Of a stretch of 64,000 bases of DNA, positions 19,026 through 28,852 are shown one piece after another. Each line of letters begins with the position of its first letter. The stretch's first letter is position 1. Below the pieces are notes generated by a model that saw only the letters and a list, made by a program, of their open reading frames with translations, searched no databases and was not told the origin of the DNA. The stretch comes from Marsupella aquatica (taxonomy: Eukaryota; Marchantiophyta), in assembly GCA_973895155.1 (NCBI GenBank), contig OZ316899.1:4526001-4590000 (forward strand), in the 5' to 3' direction. The position numbers and the translations under genes were made by a program.

Positions 19026-20276
19026 CGGCTTTGGACGTTGCGTTGCATAAAGTATCAGAAATGGCAGACTTGTTTTCAAAAAATAAGTCCCGATGCGGAT
19101 GCGAAGATCCGGGCATCAGGCCAAGCTTTGCATTCCGTGTTTTGCGAGGCCGGGAGGCTCAGGTAGACGTCGGTGGGCAAGGACAGAGACATGGTGGGAG
19201 GAGGATCAGGTGGTGGGGACGGGGCTGGAACCTCTCGGCCCTATGATGAGATTATGAGGGAGATTTTTATGAGTAGGGCAAGGCTAAGTGCTGAGGATGC
19301 AGAGAGAGTTGTGCCACTTCTTCAGACCTTGATTGATGGATCCAGGATTGAGGCAGAGAAAGCTGCAGCTGCAACCATTGCTGCAGAGAAAGCTGCAAAG
19401 AAGAAGTGAAAGGAGGCAAAGAGAGGCAAGGAAGATGGTGAGGAATCCCTCTCTCCCCGAAAAAGAGAGAGGAAGCTTCACAAGGCAGCTAAGGAGGCTG
19501 AGAAGAAGAGAGTGGAGGAGCTAAAGTGAAAGGAAGCTGAGAGAGCTCTGAGGCCTGAGCTAGCCCTAAACTCAGGTGGCTCCCCAATGCCGAGAGGATA
19601 CAATCTCTTCCGCAGCCAGTTCAAGCAGGTGGTGAAGGCCAATTTGGGGCCATTAGATTACTGGGGAAGGAAGACTGAGGAGGAGAAAGGTCGAATTTGA
19701 GAGCAAGTGAAGGAGCAATTCAAGAATGGGGCCTACCTTGATGACAGGTTCTTGAATAAGAGGATATAAGCTTCACTTTCAGACATGCAAAATCATCAGA
19801 GAGAAGTTCAAGAAGTACCTTGCTGATTTTCCGATTGATTCAGAGGTGGTCAGGGAGCAGGGCTGTCCAGATGTGCTCTCCCCAGATGAGTGGGCAGCTT
19901 GGCTTGAGGAGGAATTAGCAATCCGAGCCTGGCAAAAAAAGAGACAATGGGACCACGAAATCAGCTTGGCAAAGGAGAAGCGGAAGGTTGGGGAGGAAAT
20001 TGACATCCTCCCCCTCCAACAAAACCTACGGCAGTGGGGAGCTCAAGCAATACAATTAAAAGAGCCACCCAAAGACATCATCAAAGCATTGGAGCGAGTC
20101 CAAGGGCGGCCCATCGTCACTCACCGCATGGGGCAAGGAGGCTCCAATTGACTAAAAGCAGAGTTTGTAAGTGCCTTCTCCCTCCTCCCTAGCTCCTCCC
20201 CCCCAACCACCTGACCTTCTCTTGCGAAGAGTGACTCAATTTCTGCTGCCGAATGCCTTTGTGCCGTTTCAGCCCG

Positions 20277-20425
20277 ATGTTTTTTGCTCTCGGGACTGTT
20301 CTATCCGATACTCATCCAAAGCTTTTAGCATCGGACCTAGTATCGGACCTATTGTTATGCCATTTAAGGTTACCGGGATCCGATACTATTCTGTTGCTTT
20401 AAGTATCGGAAGCGGCATCGGACCC
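20277..20425. repeat. TCCGAT/ATCGGA array in the gene 2 intron
   Basis: CTATCCGATACT, GCATCGGACCTA, GTATCGGACCTA, GATCCGATACT, GTATCGGAAG and GCATCGGACCCC lie within about 150 bp of the intron 20167-20846. Confidence 0.65.
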
Positions 20426-21222
20426 CTCGTAAGAACAATGAGTTTTTTAAAATGTTTCTCTTTCACTCAATTCCACTTTAGGAGTACGGTAGGGGTAGGG
20501 GTTTGCATTCTTCAGTACCCTAAGAAGGCATGGGACCCCTTACAAGAATTGGGAAAATTTGGGCCGATGCAAAGACTAGTTTTCATGCTAATGGGTTTCT
20601 CGTTTGGTATTGTGATGTGGCAGGAGCGGGATTGGGGTCGACCTATTGGGCCGTCAGAGAGGGAGTTAGCAAAGAGGGATGGACCCCGAGCTCTTGAGCT
20701 CCACCTTGAGGAGGAGCTGGGAGAGGTAATTGGTGTTGAATTGGCCCTATATAGATTCAAATTGTTTTTGGTTGTAGTCAATATTAGAGAGCTTTCAAGG
20801 AACTATGTTTTCAAATGCAATTTAACCCTACTTATGTATTGTACAGGATGAGGAGACAGGGTCTGTGACGCCGCCGGTACGGCGGTTAATGAGTGATTCG
20901 GTCTAACTGCGCTCGGCACGCGCGTTAGGAGTGTCTTAGGCTGCTATTATTAGCATAACAACAGTATTTAGGTAATCATTATGGGTAGGATATCATTAGG
21001 CAATAAGGGGGAATTCAGGTTCGGACTGGCGGCTGGTCGCTATTCGCACACCCGGGTTACGAGCGTGGAGGGGCCCCTCCGTCGGGTCCGTATAACGAAC
21101 TTAAGGAAACGGCCACTGACACGCGCTGACTCAGACCGGCGGAGTGGCCGACACACCACAAGCGTGAGCGGTTCAGCCTATGGGCGTCGAGGAAACGTCA
21201 GGGGATCGACAAGCCCTCAAGG

Positions 21223-21230
21223 TATAAAAG
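21223..21230 (+). promoter_or_regulatory. TATA box of gypsy A 5' LTR
   Basis: TATAAAAG lies 360 bp into the LTR and about 108 bp before the first ATG of the LTR frame (21331). Transcription would start near 21255, so the LTR frame would be the first coding region of the element's RNA. Confidence 0.65.
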
Positions 21231-21330
21231 GGGAGCCAACCCTTTGTAGTGCACCAGTCCATCAGTCCACGTGCCAGCTTTGACCCTAGCTCTCTCGTTC
21301 GCTCTAAGTCGCCACTACTATCTCCTCTGA

Positions 21331-23869
21331 ATGTCGCACATGATCCTCTCCAGCTCGGCCATTCGATTCTGGACGCAGTTCCTATCTACCGGAAGGCACT
21401 TGGCCGACTCATTGAAACACGCCAACCCGCGCCGATACGAAATCGAACGCGAGTACGAGAGAGCCATCCGCCTAGCAGGACGACACCACTACATCCTTAA
21501 CTTTGACTACCCGTCTCAGAGCGAGCTTTATCGACCAGCAGAGGTATCCGGGTACTTCTTCAACGGAGACAAATATATCGGGTTCTGGGAAGCATTGCTT
21601 CGGCTTCCGGACGAGGTCTTCAATATCCCGGGTATGATCGACTTGCAACGACATCACTTTGACCACATCCCTGCTCAGGTTCGGGCTATCATCAACAGCG
21701 AGTCCATCACTACCCGTTCGACAAGGTCGTCTGCACTCGCTTCGGAGAACTTCTACCAGCACCTACAGAGCTTCATAGGAACTCGGCCAGCAACCAACAT
21801 GACCAACTCAGTCATACCCGTACCCGTACCCATACAACCTCAGGCTCAGCTTCAGCTTCAGCCTCAGCCGCAGCCTAGCCAAACCCCACCACCGATCGCC
21901 CAGCCAGCACAAGTATGCTCCGTCATCAATGCTGTGGATCTTAGCGATGACGACGAGGCTACCCTACCCTTGACCAGGCGGCCCAGAGGAACAACCGCTC
22001 AGGGGGCCGACACTATATCGTCCCCACCCCCTGCTCTGACCCCAGGAGCGGCCCCGGCAGACAACATGGTGACCGTGGCCGACCCGGGCCCGTTACTAAC
22101 GGCACTACCCAGGCCCGTTACTAACGGCACTACCCAGGCCCGATCGGGAGGATGGGGAGGTGTCACCTTCCCCGAGCCAGTCACGGGGGAAGAAGAGGAA
22201 GGAATCCGCCACTGCATCCGGGTTACCGTTGGCCACGGTAGCCGTGGCCAAGGTGACGATGCACCGCATGGGGGAAAACGTTCACAAAAACATCCTCCAT
22301 CCCAAGCATGCGGTGTACCTGAAGACTCAGGGATTCGAGCACCTCGCCTCCCTCCCCTGGAACACTTGTAGGTACTACGGGGAGGACATGATGGAGTTCG
22401 TCAGGAATTATGACGACGCGAGTCAACATACTCGGCTGCAGGGAAGGAGTATGTCCCTCACGGAAGAACGGCTCAGGATGATCTTCGGGTTATCCAAAGG
22501 TGACCATCGAGTCGAATCACGGGCTCCCGAGGGCAAGGGAGCCAAGTACCAATCTTCAAGTTTTCCCTCAGAGGGAGCAGTGGACAACGGGTTCATGATG
22601 AAGACCTGCCTCATCCCCGAGATAGCTGAGCGACTGGAGTTCCAGAGGTACGCCCTCCACATGATGGAACCCCGGGGGGAGATCTCCGCCGCCCAGGTTA
22701 TCCAGGTCGAGAACTATCGACCTAGGAGGTGGGCGTCGTACTTCGCTAAGAAATTCCATGAAGAGATGGAGCGGCAAAGGAAGACGCTGTACATTGGCGG
22801 GAAGGCGTATTTTGCTAGCCACATCGAGATCATTCTTGAGTGGTACGCCCGGTTTGATCGATGAACCCTTCCCCGTGTCAATGTTACAAAGCTAGTCCCA
22901 GCTAGGTGGGTTTTCCCGGCCTTGGAGAGACGGCCCCAACCCGAGGCCCGAAGTCCAGCGGACACGCCAGCTTCACCCACCCCACCTCCACAAGTAGCTG
23001 TAGTCGTAACCAAAGAGGTACCGGATGGGTCGGTCGTCGCAACCGTTGATGCGATCCAACAAGCCGGGCTAAGTACAGAAGTCGGTACGACGGAGGTCTT
23101 ACCTGAGCCAGGGTCTCCCAAAGACCCACCGGTGGCTATTCCGGAGAACCGGACATTGCTGCAGGAGGACACTCCAGCCCCTTCCAACGTTACGTCCCCA
23201 GGGCTGGACGTCACTGCCCCGGCCCCTGCGCGTGTTGATGTCTGCCCGTGCCCAACTCTGGACAGGCACAACCTGGACCACCCGGAACTCTTCGTACCGG
23301 GTACATTTCTGAACGGGCTTCTAGGAGATTTCTCTCATCAAATTGCCCGGGATACCGGGGAGTTCATGGCCCGAAAGGTAGCCTGTTTCTTCAATCAGGA
23401 GTTGGTTGCCGCAGTAAAGGCAGGTCGGGCCCAGTCAGAGGCCCTTCAGAGGATAGAGCGGTACCGGGTGGAGTCCGTGTACCTAAAGAACGAAGTTGCG
23501 GCTCAAGAGGCTGAGCTTCTGCAACTACGACCCAAGGTTGCAGCTGCCGATGAGTTGTTAGCAAAGGCGCACGCTCTTACCGCCTTAGCCGAACAGGCCA
23601 AAGCTGGGAACGAGGCCGAGATTACACGACTCCGGAACCAGCTTGACAGTTTGAAGAATCAAACTGTCACCTGGCAGAAAGACCTGGAGGAGGCCGAGGA
23701 ACGGGCCCAACGGGACACGGCGGAGATAGCCACGCTACAGGCCGAGGTGGCGCGGCTCCAAACCGAGGCCGAGAAGCAGGACCAGCTAGCGGGTAAACTG
23801 ACAAGTGACGCCCAGCAGCTGGAGGAGGCTTGTCAGGAGGCAGCAGAGGAGACGGACGCGGCGAGTTGA
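21331..23869 (+). pseudogene. LTR-encoded protein of gypsy A, 5' LTR copy
   Basis: From ATG 21331 (MSHMILSSSAIRFW) it encodes an alpha-type N-terminal region, a Gln/Pro-rich linker (LQLQPQPQPSQTPPP) and an acidic patch (DLSDDDEA). A globular region follows, with SLPWNTCRYYGEDMMEFV and RSMSLTEERLRMIFGLSKGDH, then a Pro/Thr-rich linker and a C-terminal coiled coil of about 170 residues (EAEITRLRNQLDSLKNQ and similar heptads). This copy is broken by a frameshift from a small tandem duplication near 22130 and a TGA at 22861-22863 that is CGA in the other LTR. Function is unknown. The MSLTEERLRMIFGL strip resembles the plant mobile domain pattern (ITLxDVxxLLGLPxxG), which is only a motif-level likeness. 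Confidence 0.7.
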
Positions 23870-24704
23870 GAGAACGAATCTCTGCTGGACCAGGTCCAGC
23901 TCCTCAAGGCGGACAATGACAGGCTTCGAAGGCAACGGGATGGCCGCTCCCATTCGGGCGGCTCTGGCAAGCGTGCCAGGCATTAGCAGCGGAGTAGGAA
24001 TAGATTAGGATTAGGACTGGCTTAGTCAGGCTCTTGGGACAGGCACCTGCCTTAGGTACAGCAGCACTGCCGTGCTATCCAGCCTGCGTAGATTAGGATC
24101 TTCTAATAAGACACAGCCATTTTCCGGCCTGACTGTCAGCTTAGTTAGGACCTTAGTCAGCGAATCTTCGGCGAGAGGACACCCCGTCCCTCGTCCCTTA
24201 GTATTTAGTGCACCCCTCGGTAGAGGCAAGGGGGGGGGGGTTTTTAGTTGCAGAGTTGGGCGTCCGCGGTATGTGAGGGGAGTCCCGACCTCTGGGAATG
24301 AAAGAGTACCAAGGGGAGGGGGTAGGACTAAGCTCGTCGGGCGAGTGCGGAGCCGGGCTCCGTTGTAGTGTGCACCCTCGGCCTTGAACCTGTTCATTCC
24401 GGGGCTGTCGGGTCAACTAAGTGTACGCATATGTTCCCTTTGTAGTAAAATCCTTTCCCATCATTTTCCTTCGTGTAAATCGAGATTGTATGCATGTGCG
24501 CATGTATGTGTGTGGGTTTCTCGTATATGGGTGGCAGCGCCAGGCCGAACGCACTACCCGAGACGTGCACAGGGTGCAGCCTGCGGGTAAGTGGTTGCGA
24601 GCACGGGTTGAGGACCTGTATCATCGAATCCGGATCGAAGGCGGACAGCACGAAGGCTTAGAAGCCCTTAAGCCGGGGTCGATCCTGCTATCGACTAAGG
24701 TACG

Positions 24705-24718
24705 TTCCGGCGGTGGAA
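24705..24718 (+). promoter_or_regulatory. LTR palindrome in gypsy A 5' LTR
   Basis: TTCCGGCGGTGGAA is preceded by AAGGTACG and followed by ACACAAACCATACCTA. One base of the palindrome differs from the 3' LTR copy at 50363. Confidence 0.5.
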
Positions 24719-24900
24719 CACAAACCATACCTAGGAGGTGTCCATATTTAGCAGTATGCGCACTTAGCGCTAGTTTACGAGAATAAGGTGCATTACGTGC
24801 TTCCCTTCCTGCCCGAACCCTCAGATTTACGAGGGATGTGCCCGTCTAAGCTGAAGTCTGAGTTAAGGCCGCAGCCGATGACGTGACATAGCCTTTGTTT

Positions 24901-24914
24901 TTGGCGCTAGATGG
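24901..24914 (+). promoter_or_regulatory. Probable primer binding site of gypsy A
   Basis: TTGGCGCTAGATGG followed by AGGGGGC lies 12 bases after the 5' LTR. The identical string follows the 5' LTR of gypsy B at 33408. Its position and TGGCGC start fit a gypsy primer site. I cannot name the tRNA. Confidence 0.6.
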
Positions 24915-25012
24915 AGGGGGCACTCTACATATCGTAGAGGGGAGACATGTGCGTATTCACCTAGGCAGGATACATCAGGACGTAGTACTAACCATCGCAT
25001 TTATATGAGTAA

Positions 25013-28000
25013 ATGCCCGTCACTCATTCTCAAGCAACTTACTTGAGGAGATTGACCAGCGAACGAGAAAGTGCAACCACGACAAGTTCCGATTCTTCGG
25101 ACTCGGAAGACTCGCACTCGCCCCGACGTATGAACATACCCCCGGGACCTTCGGGGTCCGGTTCGACCGGTCCTCCTACGGTTCCACCGCCACCACCACC
25201 ACCACCACCACCACCACCACCACCTATGGCAGCCGCTCCACCGATGGCCCGCGCTGCTCAAGCTCCTCCACAAATATCGCAACGATCCCGATTTCATTAT
25301 CGACCTTTCAAGGGGCGTCATGGGGATGATCCGGATGAATGGTTGGATGAGTTTGAAGCCACTGCTAAAGCTAATGGGGAAGACGCCATTAAGCTAACCG
25401 TCCTCCCGGGAGTGATGCGGGGAGAAGCTCGTCCATGGTACAACTCGTTGCCACCCAGGACTACATGGGCACAATTCCAAGCTGCATTGCTGCAGGAGTT
25501 TCGTGCCATTGGATCGGAACAGCGTTCTCTATTAAAGATTGGCCAGCTTCGCATGGGAAAGAAGGAGTCCCTACGGAAGTTCATTCAGAAGTTTCAGAAA
25601 CTTGCGGCCAAGATCCGGCCCAGGCCGGGAGACGCGCTCCAGCTTACATGGTTCCTTCATGGTTTGCCCACGAATATGCAATTCTGGGTACGCCAGAATA
25701 ATCCGATTTCAATGCAGGCGGCCATAGCGTGCGCCGAAACTTACCGGGAGTCCACCTATAACTCCCGGCGGAGCCAGCGAGCACGCCGCAAGAAGGGTAA
25801 GTACGAGACCTTCAGTGACAGTGACTCCGAATCGGACGACGAGAGGAAGAAGAAACGCAAGAAGAAAAAGAAACATCGTTCGACCTCGTCCAGCTCGGAG
25901 ACGGAATCCAGTTCGGATTCAGCTTCAAGCACCGGATCCTCTACCTCCAGTTCATCAGGAAGTGACTCGGAGAGCGAAAGCCGGAGCAAAAAGAAGAAGA
26001 GACGAGTGAAGAAGGAGGGGAAGATCAAACCCCGGGCGCGAAGAACGATACCAGATCCAAAGGCTGCCGAAGCAGACAAGCTGAACAAAATCACGGATCG
26101 ACTCAAAGCACTGTCAGTACATCTTGCGGAAAAGCCGATGGAGAAGAAGAAGCCATCTGAGATTCGAGCCCATGCGTGGTGTTCAAAGTGCTTCCAATCC
26201 GGCCATGTGGTGCAGGAATGCCCAAGGTGGAAGAATCGAGTTCACCAAGTAGAGCTGGATGATGTTGACAACCCGGGTCCCGAATCGGAGTCCACGGAGT
26301 ATTTCTTTGAGGACCCTCCTGATTCCGTGTACCAGATTTCAACAGTAGGTGTGCGTAATTTAGCGGGTAGAACTGTGTACCCCTACCCAAACAATGGCCG
26401 GAGTTTCCAGGTTATCAGTAACCCGAGCATCCCTCCTAAGCCAGGGATTTGGCGATCCCCGATTTGTTATAACTGTGAAAATCCAGGACACTTTGCAAGG
26501 GAATGCACCAAACCAAGACGTCAGGGAGATGGCCGAGGCACCCCACTATGTCAAGTCTACAAAACGGAGGCTCATTCCACGGCCAACTGTCCGTTGGTAA
26601 TCGCTGCTCGAACGAGCGCAGCTAGACCGGCCCAGGCTGGACCGGCCACGAGCGATGCAGTCGTCCAAATGATTGCTGTAGAATGGCAAGATGACAACAC
26701 CGAGTGGGTGAATTTGGTGGACGTAGTAGAGCACCCTGATCCATTGGATGAGGCCGAGTGCTACCGAGTGTCGACAAGGGCCGAACGGAAGGAAGAGAAG
26801 ACGGAGGAGAAACGAAGGAAAAAGCAAGATACTACTCCGGTGCAGTCAGCGATAGATATACCCCCGGAGAAGGACGATGACTACCGACGGGACGACCCGA
26901 AGCTATTTTTCCCCCGCATCAAAGAATTGGTAAAGAAACAACTGGAGGCCTACGAAGCTCGGGAATACCAGAAGGCAATCGATAAGGACATCAAAGCAGC
27001 CGAGACCGCCCGGCGCCAAGAGCAAGAGGAGCAAGAAAAGCAAGAGGAAGCCAAGCTGCAGCCGAAAGAGGATAAAAAGGAGAACTACGATATTAAGGAA
27101 GACGTGAAGAGTTGCCCGGTTACAGCGACGGTGGGGCAACTGCTGCAGAACAACCCACAGTACAGACGGCAACTAAGGGAGTTGCTCATGGATCGCCGAA
27201 GGAGGAGACTACCCCGAGTTGGGATCGCGGACTGCAACATGATATGCGAGGACCTTGGAGCGCCGGACATCTCGATCGAAATTAATAATTGTACCATCAA
27301 GATGGTTCTTGTAGACGGAGGAGCGGGAGTCAACATCATGACTGAAGAAACGTCAGTCAAGTTAGGATACCTCACGTATCAACCCATAGCCCAAGCTATC
27401 AGATTAGCAAACGGGGCAAGGGTCCTCCCATTAGGCACGCTCACACGAGTGCTCACTCTGGTGGGAGGGGTGGAGTTCTATCTCAACTTCCTAGTTATGA
27501 GGCCGGTTCGTCCCTCCTCTTACCCGGTTCTTCTGGGCAGGCCATGGCTGTACGGTGGCCGCGTAGTCACGGATTGGGGAGAGAAGGAGCTACGGTTTGG
27601 GGAACCCACCGTACGGGTATCATGGGCAATGGACGATTATCAAGGAGAAACCCCACAAGGACCCGAGGAATATGATTCGGAGTCCTCGGAGGAAGAGGAA
27701 CTCAATATGATTGAACTCATCTCGTCCCTGTTTGAGGAAGATGTCTTCGGAGTTGAAGCAACCCGCGAAACACATCTCCTAAATTACCCGAGGGCTGCCA
27801 TTGAGTCCACCCCAAGCACATCTACTGCCGGGGATGAGGAAATGCACGAACAACTCGTCGAGATGGAGGACACGGCTCCAGCTAAGCAGGGATCCGAGGC
27901 GGCTTCTACTGTTGCAGAGCCTCGTGACCACGAACCAGCCCAACAACCGCCCGAGGCCGAAAACTCGAGACCGAGACATAAGAAACGAGTCTCATGGGAT

Positions 28001-28078
28001 CCATTCCGCAATTGGAGGAAGAAACTCCAATCCCGAGACCAATCCCGGTTCCACCCATGTACGGAGGAGTTCGGCTAG
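25013..28078 (+). CDS. Gypsy A Gag-protease, open frame of 1021 residues
   Basis: The N-terminal region is Ser-rich and has a polyproline run from a CCA/CAC repeat (25188-25226). The Retrotrans_gag domain follows (GDDPDEWLDEFEA, ARPWYNSLP, FRAIGSEQRSLLKIGQLRMG; about residues 95-235), then a Lys/Ser-rich basic region. Three zinc knuckle-like motifs come next: CSKCFQSGHVVQEC, CYNCENPGHFAREC and a degraded CQVYKTEAHSTANC. A long Lys/Glu stretch and an aspartic protease follow (VLVDGGAGVNIMT about residue 765 and PVLLGRPWLYG). The frame is uninterrupted to a TAG at 28078. Reverse transcriptase follows in the -1 frame from an 84-base overlap. This part could still make protein, but the rest of the element is dead. 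Confidence 0.9.
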   Translation: MPVTHSQATYLRRLTSERESATTTSSDSSDSEDSHSPRRMNIPPGPSGSGSTGPPTVPPPPPPPPPPPPPPMAAAPPMARAAQAPPQISQRSRFHYRPFKGRHGDDPDEWLDEFEATAKANGEDAIKLTVLPGVMRGEARPWYNSLPPRTTWAQFQAALLQEFRAIGSEQRSLLKIGQLRMGKKESLRKFIQKFQKLAAKIRPRPGDALQLTWFLHGLPTNMQFWVRQNNPISMQAAIACAETYRESTYNSRRSQRARRKKGKYETFSDSDSESDDERKKKRKKKKKHRSTSSSSETESSSDSASSTGSSTSSSSGSDSESESRSKKKKRRVKKEGKIKPRARRTIPDPKAAEADKLNKITDRLKALSVHLAEKPMEKKKPSEIRAHAWCSKCFQSGHVVQECPRWKNRVHQVELDDVDNPGPESESTEYFFEDPPDSVYQISTVGVRNLAGRTVYPYPNNGRSFQVISNPSIPPKPGIWRSPICYNCENPGHFARECTKPRRQGDGRGTPLCQVYKTEAHSTANCPLVIAARTSAARPAQAGPATSDAVVQMIAVEWQDDNTEWVNLVDVVEHPDPLDEAECYRVSTRAERKEEKTEEKRRKKQDTTPVQSAIDIPPEKDDDYRRDDPKLFFPRIKELVKKQLEAYEAREYQKAIDKDIKAAETARRQEQEEQEKQEEAKLQPKEDKKENYDIKEDVKSCPVTATVGQLLQNNPQYRRQLRELLMDRRRRRLPRVGIADCNMICEDLGAPDISIEINNCTIKMVLVDGGAGVNIMTEETSVKLGYLTYQPIAQAIRLANGARVLPLGTLTRVLTLVGGVEFYLNFLVMRPVRPSSYPVLLGRPWLYGGRVVTDWGEKELRFGEPTVRVSWAMDDYQGETPQGPEEYDSESSEEEELNMIELISSLFEEDVFGVEATRETHLLNYPRAAIESTPSTSTAGDEEMHEQLVEMEDTAPAKQGSEAASTVAEPRDHEPAQQPPEAENSRPRHKKRVSWDPFRNWRKKLQSRDQSRFHPCTEEFG

Positions 28079-28737
28079 CTGAGCTTGATGCGAGCCTGGA
28101 CCCGAGCCTACAAAACCAGGTTGAAGTCATCAGGAAGGAGCACTACCAAAAGTACACCATTGGGATGGACAAATCTTTTAACCTGGGCCACGCTCTGACA
28201 AGGGAGGCTGAAAAATCCATCCAAGCTTTGCTCAAGGAATATGAAGATGTGTTTGCATGGAGTCATCATGATTTAACAGGCGTCTCCCCCGAGTTGGGAG
28301 AACACACGATCGATCTGAACCTAGGAGCCCATGCGGTACGGCAGCAACAATGTCGCATGAACTCGAGGTACTCCATCTTAGTGAAGGAGGAAATTGATCG
28401 TCTCCTCGCCGCCGATATCATCTACCCGGTAATGGCCAGCGACTGGGTCTCTCCCATTGTCATTGTACCAAAGAAGGGAGGTACGGATGGGAAACCTAAG
28501 ATTCGTATTTGTCAGGACTACCGTAAGCTGAACGACGCAACCCAAAAAGACCATTACCCATTACCATTCACGGATATGGTTCTAGATATGGTAGCTCGAA
28601 ATGAAATCTATACATTTCTTGACGAGTATTCAGGTTATAACCAAATCTGGATTCGCCTCGCGGATCAGCTCAAAACAACTTTCACTACGGAGTGGGGGAC
28701 TTTCGCATTTCGGAGGATGCCTTTCGGTCTGTGTAAC
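27994..28737 (+). pseudogene. Gypsy A reverse transcriptase, N-terminal part
   Basis: It overlaps the end of gag in the -1 frame. It carries the usual lead-in (FAWSHHDLTGVSPELGEH) and reverse transcriptase blocks SDWVSPIVIVPKKGG, RICQDYRKLNDAT, DHYPLPFTDMVLD and RRMPFGLCN. The coding stops at the Asn codon of FGLCN, where gypsy B is inserted; the reading resumes at 44301 with APAMFQRLM. The GTAAC duplication lies at 28733-28737. Confidence 0.92.
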
Positions 28738-28852
28738 TGTGATGCCTAGACAGGAATCACTCGGCCGGTTAAGTGGGTAAAGCAGGAAGGCACCCTAGGA
28801 ACACCTTAGTATAGGGACAAAACAAGGAAAATATAAACAATTAGGGGCAACC

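Larger units (their letters stand above)
20864..24888 (+). repeat. 5' LTR of gypsy A (4025 bp)
   Basis: It starts TGTGACGCCGCCGG and ends GATGACGTGACA. It contains a TATA box at 21223, a long coding frame (21331-23869), a G-run near 24230, a (GT)-rich stretch near 24500 and the TTCCGGCGGTGGAA palindrome at 24705. A short tandem duplication near 22090-22140, absent from the other LTR, shifts the coding frame. Confidence 0.93.

Noticed and set aside
25188-25226. CCA/CAC repeat as a stand-alone microsatellite feature
   Set aside because: It is inside the intact gag frame and encodes a polyproline run, so it is described there.
28480-28560. Gypsy B LTR as the true 3' end of gypsy A
   Set aside because: The A reading frame resumes exactly after the second B LTR, with a GTAAC duplication on both sides, so B is nested and not adjacent.
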